Shown piece by piece: positions 31,204 through 35,116 of a stretch of 35,116 nt of DNA; position 1 is the stretch's first letter, and the number at the start of each line of letters is the position of its first letter. Both the position numbers and the translations under genes were made by a program. Location: the NCBI GenBank assembly GCA_003244145.1, contig QHBM01000086.1:1-35116 (forward strand). The letters run 5' to 3'. This stretch comes from Chthoniobacterales bacterium. Lineage in GTDB: Bacteria > Verrucomicrobiota > Verrucomicrobiia > Chthoniobacterales > UBA10450. The notes below the pieces were generated by a model. That model was not told the origin of the DNA, ran no database searches, and saw only the letters and a program-made list of their open reading frames with translations.

Positions 31204-31716
31204 GTGCGGATGATCGTTGCATTCATGGCGCTGCTGGCCGGCGTCTTCACGGCTTCCGCGCAGGACCAGGAACGCAAGCTGATGGATCGGTTGCTGAAGC
31301 CGAACACCGCGCTGGCCAATTCCGCGCAGGACAAGAAGTTCGTCGCTGCTGGGGTCCCGATCGATAAGCAGGCGCCGTCCCGAGGTTTCTATTCGCCGGA
31401 GAAAGCGATCGCGAAACCATTCACGGGCGAACGCGCTTTCTCGCCGAAGCAATTTGCCGCTCGTCACTTTCGAGCCGGCGACTCGGCCGCAAATATTTCC
31501 TCCCGGTCGCAGCTGACCAAGAGCGACACCGTTAACGCCGCTCCCGTGGCTCCCGGCGTTCGGGTCGCGCCGGACAGTGGCGCTACGGTGGCGGTCCGCC
31601 AATTCGCGGGCAACCGTCCATTTCTCGATCGGGGCAAGAGCCAGAAGTTCCTGAACACGAACAATCCGCCGATGACGATTGAGCAGGTGCGGGAATTGTT
31701 GAACAAGAGTAAGTAG
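31204..31716 (+). CDS. Secreted protein, function unknown
   Basis: 170 residues from a GTG at 31204, or 168 from the ATG at 31210. A signal peptide (MIVAFMALLAGVFTASA) is followed by a polar mature part with QDQERKLMDRLLKPNTALAN and then SAQDKKFVAAGVPIDKQAPS. The sequence has little hydrophobic core and many Ser/Ala/Lys, so it may be largely disordered. It ends with a probable helix (MTIEQVRELLNKSK). No family was recognised. It precedes tyrS by 31 bp in the same direction, so it may share a transcript. Confidence 0.7.
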   Translation: MRMIVAFMALLAGVFTASAQDQERKLMDRLLKPNTALANSAQDKKFVAAGVPIDKQAPSRGFYSPEKAIAKPFTGERAFSPKQFAARHFRAGDSAANISSRSQLTKSDTVNAAPVAPGVRVAPDSGATVAVRQFAGNRPFLDRGKSQKFLNTNNPPMTIEQVRELLNKSK

Positions 31717-31747
31717 GTTCGGTCGCTGCATTTTTCCGCGACGGCAC

Positions 31748-32914
31748 ATGCAACCGGACGAAGCTCTTTCCATTCTCAAGCAAGGCGCGGCCCAGATCAT
31801 CAGCGAGGCTGAGTTGCGGCAGAAACTCGCGCTCGGCCGGCCACTGCGGGTAAAACTGGGCGTTGATCCGACCAGTCCCGATCTCCATCTGGGTCATGCG
31901 TTGATCCTCCAGAAGCTGCGCCAATTCCAGGATCTCGGGCACCAGGCTGTCTTGATCATCGGCGATTTCACTTCCATGATTGGTGATCCGAGCGGCCGGT
32001 CGGCCACGCGGCCCCAGCTTTCGCGCGAACAGGTCGAGGCGAACGCCGAAACGTACCGCGCCCAAGCTTTCAAGGTGCTTGATCCAGCGCGCACGCAGCT
32101 CGTCGCCAACGGCGATTGGTTCTCCAAAATGGGCTTCGAAGAGATCATTAGGCTCAACAGCATGGTCACCTTGCAGCAGATGCTGCAGCGGGAAGATTTT
32201 CGGAATCGGATCGATCACGCGCAGCCGATCCACGCACACGAAATTCAATACCCGATCATGCAAGGATGGGACTCAGTCATGGTGAAAGCCGACGTGGAGC
32301 TGGGTGGCACCGACCAGCTTTTCAACAATCTTGTCGGCCGCGATCTGCAGAAACAACAGGGGCAGCCACAACAAGTCGTTCTGGTGTTGCCGATCATCGA
32401 AGGCTTGGACGGCTCCATGAAAATGAGCAAGAGCCTTGGGAATTATGTGGGCCTCACCGAACCCGCGTCGGAAATGTTCGGCAAACTCATGAGCATTTCC
32501 GACGAGCTCATGGCGCGCTACTATCCACTCCTGCTCGGTCAGACCTTGGATCCCAAGGCGCATCCTTTGGAAGCGAAGAAGCATCTTGCCTCGGCGATCG
32601 TGGAAAAATATCACTCTCGCGCAGCGGCGCAGAAAACCATCGAGGAATGGAATGCGCGCTTCAGCGAGAAACGATTGGCCGACGCCGATCTGCCGGCATT
32701 CCATCCGGAAGATTTGGATCTGGTCTCTATCGTCACCTCAGCCTACACAACTTCTTTCGCGCTCACGAAGTCGCGCGCGGATGTCCGCCGCCTGATTGAG
32801 CAAGGCAGCGTTCAACTCGACGGCGAGAAGCTTCGCGATCCGAAGGCTACGCTTCAATTCAAGCCGGGCCAGGTGCTTCGACTGGACAAGACGCGGGCAG
32901 TGCGAATCGCGTAA
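31748..32914 (+). CDS. tyrS: Tyrosyl-tRNA synthetase
   Basis: 388 residues, cytoplasmic enzyme that joins tyrosine to tRNA-Tyr. The class I signatures are present: H47-L-G-H50 (HIGH) and K225-M-S-K-S229 (KMSKS). Other typical parts are RVKLGVDPTSPDLHLGHALI and VLIIGDFTSMIGDPSGRSAT, then PIMQGWDSVMVKADVELGGT with DQLFN. The C-terminal part (about 325-388) is an S4-like RNA-binding domain (VRRLIEQGSVQLDGEKLRDP). The length fits the shorter TyrZ-like bacterial type. A strong hairpin follows 15 bp after the stop. Confidence 0.96.
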   Translation: MQPDEALSILKQGAAQIISEAELRQKLALGRPLRVKLGVDPTSPDLHLGHALILQKLRQFQDLGHQAVLIIGDFTSMIGDPSGRSATRPQLSREQVEANAETYRAQAFKVLDPARTQLVANGDWFSKMGFEEIIRLNSMVTLQQMLQREDFRNRIDHAQPIHAHEIQYPIMQGWDSVMVKADVELGGTDQLFNNLVGRDLQKQQGQPQQVVLVLPIIEGLDGSMKMSKSLGNYVGLTEPASEMFGKLMSISDELMARYYPLLLGQTLDPKAHPLEAKKHLASAIVEKYHSRAAAQKTIEEWNARFSEKRLADADLPAFHPEDLDLVSIVTSAYTTSFALTKSRADVRRLIEQGSVQLDGEKLRDPKATLQFKPGQVLRLDKTRAVRIA

Positions 32915-32928
32915 CCCGCGGACAAGCA

Positions 32929-32960
32929 AAGAGCACGAAGCCCCCCGACTTCGTGCTCTT
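32929..32960 (+). terminator. Hairpin terminator of tyrS
   Basis: AAGAGCACGAAG (32929-32940) pairs perfectly with CTTCGTGCTCTT (32949-32960) around CCCCCCGA. It is followed by GGTTGAAAC rather than a clean T-run. It also faces the end of the minus-strand gene at 32980, so it may work both ways. Confidence 0.8.
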
Positions 32961-32979
32961 GGTTGAAACAGCCGTCCCT

Positions 32980-33432
32980 TTATGCCGTGGCCGTCTCGAA
33001 CATCGAAAGCATCGGCGTGCGCTCCTCGACGGGCGCTGCGATTCCTTCGAAATGTGCGCGAATGCTTCTCAACTCCGACGTGACGAACGCATCCACAAAA
33101 TGGAACCGGCGATCAAGCCAGGCGAACAATTTACTCTTGATCTCGTAATGCAACGCCAGCGTCACTTCCGTGCAGTTCGGCCGGATCTCGGTGAATTCCG
33201 CCAGACCCATCACGTCCAGATTTCCACCCGTTGATTCAAAGGCAAACTGATCGGGCGAGTCACTTTCAATCGACAACAAGACCGTCCGAGCTTCAAAGCC
33301 CAGCGGTCCGCGAAAACTGAAATCAACCGTCTTCGAGGAAGTAACGGTGGCTTTGGTCACCATGACGAACTGCCGCCGATACGATTGAATGCTCGCGAGG
33401 CGTGATTTGCACTCTTCGAGCGACTGATTCAT
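32980..33432 (-). CDS. SRPBCC-like protein, probable lipid or small-ligand binder
   Basis: 150 residues from the ATG at 33432; ATGs at 33456 and 33492 are also in frame. The fold fits the SRPBCC/polyketide-cyclase type: SVVTKATVTSSKTVDFSFRG-like strands with RTVLLSIESDSPDQFAFEST, GLAEFTEIRPNCTEVTLALH and YEIKSKLFAWLDRRFHFVDA. A C-terminal helix follows (FVTSELRSIRAHF). It has no signal peptide and is likely cytoplasmic. The family binds hydrophobic ligands or helps other proteins; no catalytic residue is assigned. It runs against tyrS, end to end. Confidence 0.65.
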   Translation of the reverse strand: MNQSLEECKSRLASIQSYRRQFVMVTKATVTSSKTVDFSFRGPLGFEARTVLLSIESDSPDQFAFESTGGNLDVMGLAEFTEIRPNCTEVTLALHYEIKSKLFAWLDRRFHFVDAFVTSELRSIRAHFEGIAAPVEERTPMLSMFETATA

Positions 33433-33613
33433 GTGCAGGGTTTTTTGTAGCAACATAGGATGCCGTAATTCGAGCAACGCACATGCCAGCAATTCCTTCC
33501 TAGGGAAGAGCTTCTGGAGGGGCGAAAACGTGTATCGATGCGTTACACTTGTGTCGGTTTGACGACAATTTAGCCCAACACTGGACGGGGCGAAAACGAC
33601 TGCGAAGTCGCCT

Positions 33614-34324
33614 TTAGGCCGCCTGCGCGCGGCTGGATTCGATGCTCTTGATCATCGATTCGAAAATTCTCAGGCCGTCCGCGCTGCCGAGACGCATCTC
33701 ACGCGCGCGATCGGGATGCGGCATCAAGCCAAAGACGTTGCCTTCGCGATTGCAAATGCCGGCGACGTTCTCCAACGAACCGTTCGGATTCGCGGAAGCA
33801 TCGACGCGGCCATCCGCCGTCGCGTAGCGAAGAATAATCTGCCGGCGTTCGTTCAACTCGCGCAACGTCGCATCGTCGGCAAAAAAGCAACCCTCCCCGT
33901 GAGCGAGCGGGAGCCGCAACAGCGCGCCCTGGACGCAACCGTGCGTGAAAGCCGAATCCGCGACTTCGACCCGCGTCGTGACCATCTCACAGACAAAGTG
34001 GAGAGAACGATTTCGAACCAGCGCACCCGGCAGCAAACCGATCTCGCAAAGAATCTGGAAGCCATTGCAGATGCCGATGACCAACGTTCCTTGTCGCGCT
34101 TCCTCCACCACGCTCGGCATGATCGGAGAAAAACGCGCGATCGCCCCGCAACGCAGATAATCGCCGTAGGAAAATCCGCCCGGCAGTACGATCGCGTCGA
34201 ATCCGTCCACGGAAGTTTTCTTGTGCCAGACATATTCGGCCTGGAGCCCCGAAATCCCGTTCAAAGCGGCGAGGCAATCCTGATCGCAATTCGAGCCGGG
34301 AAATTGGATGATCGCGAACTTCAT
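33614..34324 (-). CDS. purQ: Phosphoribosylformylglycinamidine synthase, glutaminase subunit
   Basis: 236 residues from the ATG at 34324; a longer in-frame start is rejected because it overlaps purS by about 90 bp. It supplies ammonia from glutamine for FGAM synthesis in purine biosynthesis, with PurL and PurS. The GATase class I features are clear: [39 protein letters not shown] and the nucleophile Cys in GICNGFQIL. The His is in [20 protein letters not shown]. The residue after PHP, Glu in the usual triad (PHPER), is Asp here. purS overlaps it by four bases. purL is not in the window. Confidence 0.95.
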   Translation of the reverse strand: MKFAIIQFPGSNCDQDCLAALNGISGLQAEYVWHKKTSVDGFDAIVLPGGFSYGDYLRCGAIARFSPIMPSVVEEARQGTLVIGICNGFQILCEIGLLPGALVRNRSLHFVCEMVTTRVEVADSAFTHGCVQGALLRLPLAHGEGCFFADDATLRELNERRQIILRYATADGRVDASANPNGSLENVAGICNREGNVFGLMPHPDRAREMRLGSADGLRIFESMIKSIESSRAQAA

Positions 34325-34569
34325 TTGGCCTTTTCCATCCCTTGGACCTGGTAATCTTCGATCACCGGATTCGAGAGCAGATCGCGGCAAAGGCCGTTGA
34401 ATCGCGTTTCCCAATCGGGGGCGTTGTCCTCTATTTCGATCTCGAGAAATTTTCCGATCCGGACCGAGCGCACTTCAGGCATCCCAAGATGTTGCATCGC
34501 GTCGCGCACGGCCGCGCCCTGCGGATCGAGCACTGCGGCTTTCGGCGTGACGAGGACCTTCATTTTCAT
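34321..34569 (-). CDS. purS: Phosphoribosylformylglycinamidine synthase subunit PurS
   Basis: 82 residues, the normal size. It joins PurL and PurQ into the FGAM synthase complex. The pattern is typical: KVLVTPKAAVLDPQGAAVRD, AMQHLGMPEVRSVRIGKFLE, then CRDLLSNPVIEDYQVQGMEK, matching the G-V-x-x-v-R-x-G-k and N-P-V-I-E-d-y motifs. The stop overlaps the purQ start by four bases (34321-34324), which points to coupled translation. Confidence 0.95.
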   Translation of the reverse strand: MKMKVLVTPKAAVLDPQGAAVRDAMQHLGMPEVRSVRIGKFLEIEIEDNAPDWETRFNGLCRDLLSNPVIEDYQVQGMEKAK

Positions 34570-34605
34570 ACGGTCAGTATTCCTGCCTGCGCCGCGCCAA
34601 CAAGT

Positions 34606-35116
34606 TCATTGTGGCGTTTCCCGTTTTACTTCAGTCGGCTTCTTATCCTCGCGTAATCCGAGAAAAACTGGCTGCCGTAATTTCGCGTCGCGCGTCCATT
34701 CGGCGAATTTGATCTGACAAACAAAAACCGGATCCACCCAACGCATTTTCCGCATCATCGACGGCGTGATGCCTTGCACCCAGGCACCACCTTGTCTTGA
34801 TGGCAGGTCGGCGAAGGGACAACTTGCGCGCGATTCCCTGCGAAATTTTCCATGCAACAACGCGAGCGATTCTGCGTTAAACCCTGTCCCAACCTTGCCG
34901 GCGAAAAGAAGTCGATCGCCTTTGTAATAGCCCACGAGTAGCGCGCCGAAATGTTTTCGCGCGCCGGCTGGCGGCGTGTAACCACCGACAACAAATTCCT
35001 GTTCGTTGAGAACCTTCAGTTTGATCCACGCGCCGCTGCGACGATCCGGTTCGTAAACAGAGCCACGAAGTTTTCCGATCAGCCCTTCCAAACCGAGCCG
35101 CTGCACTTCTTTCAAC
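34606..35116 (-). CDS. ATP-dependent DNA ligase, LigD-type ligase domain (N-terminal part outside the window)
   Basis: The last 170 residues are seen; the frame stays open at the right edge, and its first codon in view is TTG at 35115. LGLEGLIGKLRGSVYEPDRR then SGAWIKLKVL contain ligase motifs IV (EGLIGK) and V (W-I-K-L-K). The OB-fold follows, with EQEFVVGGYTPPAGARKHFG, ALLVGYYKGDRLLFAGKVGT and GF. These are the words of the LigD (NHEJ) ligase family. A C-terminal domain follows, ending with WVDPVFVCQIKFAEWTRD then AKLRQPVFLGLREDKKP, and it is complete. Whether polymerase and phosphoesterase parts exist cannot be seen. It is 36 bp upstream of purS and may lead it on one transcript. Confidence 0.9.
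   Translation of the reverse strand, partial: LKEVQRLGLEGLIGKLRGSVYEPDRRSGAWIKLKVLNEQEFVVGGYTPPAGARKHFGALLVGYYKGDRLLFAGKVGTGFNAESLALLHGKFRRESRASCPFADLPSRQGGAWVQGITPSMMRKMRWVDPVFVCQIKFAEWTRDAKLRQPVFLGLREDKKPTEVKRETPQ

Overview
This window looks like chromosomal DNA from a G+C-rich, soil-type member of the Verrucomicrobiota, possibly near Chthoniobacterales/Spartobacteria. That placement is inferred. The strongest clue is a complete Amuc_1098-1102-type pilus-like gene set, a cluster described in Akkermansia and its relatives. A large Oar-like TonB-dependent receptor, a UDP-glucuronate decarboxylase and many small secreted or lipoprotein genes are consistent with it. No rRNA, CRISPR array, integrase or phage genes are visible.

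Layout. 1-3.8 kb is a mosaic accessory stretch. It holds a CYTH-domain protein running off the left edge, a VIT-family metal transporter, two secreted proteins, gene remnants, copies of an 18-21 bp transposon-end-like sequence and one long attC-like imperfect palindrome. 3.8-5.8 kb holds a secreted protein and an exonuclease/phosphatase-family gene broken by an in-frame TAG and a 57-bp tandem duplication. Each is followed by a copy of a double-hairpin repeat. 5.8-13.0 kb (minus strand) is the pilus-like operon, with ATGA overlaps between genes and a sixth small secreted protein joined two bases after the secretin. 13.2-14.1 kb carries a zinc-ribbon/HD small alarmone hydrolase preceded by what looks like the first 38 residues of a TIR protein. 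14.2-19.8 kb is envelope-related: UDP-glucuronate decarboxylase, a TonB-C protein, lipoproteins and a GT39-like membrane glycosyltransferase. Between them lies an 800-bp graveyard with an orphan HicB-like gene and broken copies of the decarboxylase and of another gene.

19.9-25.6 kb encodes the TonB-dependent receptor, a CNT nucleoside transporter and a SAM methyltransferase (all minus). 25.7-35.1 kb is mostly housekeeping and small secreted proteins: a response-regulator/metallo-beta-lactamase fusion, tRNA-Gln(CTG), a peptidoglycan-binding protein, a GNAT acetyltransferase overlapping tadA, a SYLF-domain protein, tyrS with a clear hairpin terminator, a SRPBCC-like protein, purS-purQ (overlapping), and the C-terminal part of a LigD-type ATP-dependent DNA ligase running off the right edge.

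Biologically the window is dominated by cell-envelope functions: pilus-like surface complex, sugar-nucleotide synthesis, glycosyl transfer and TonB uptake. Several short repeat families and partial gene duplications mark sites of past rearrangement. All functions are read from the sequence and family knowledge; no database search was run.
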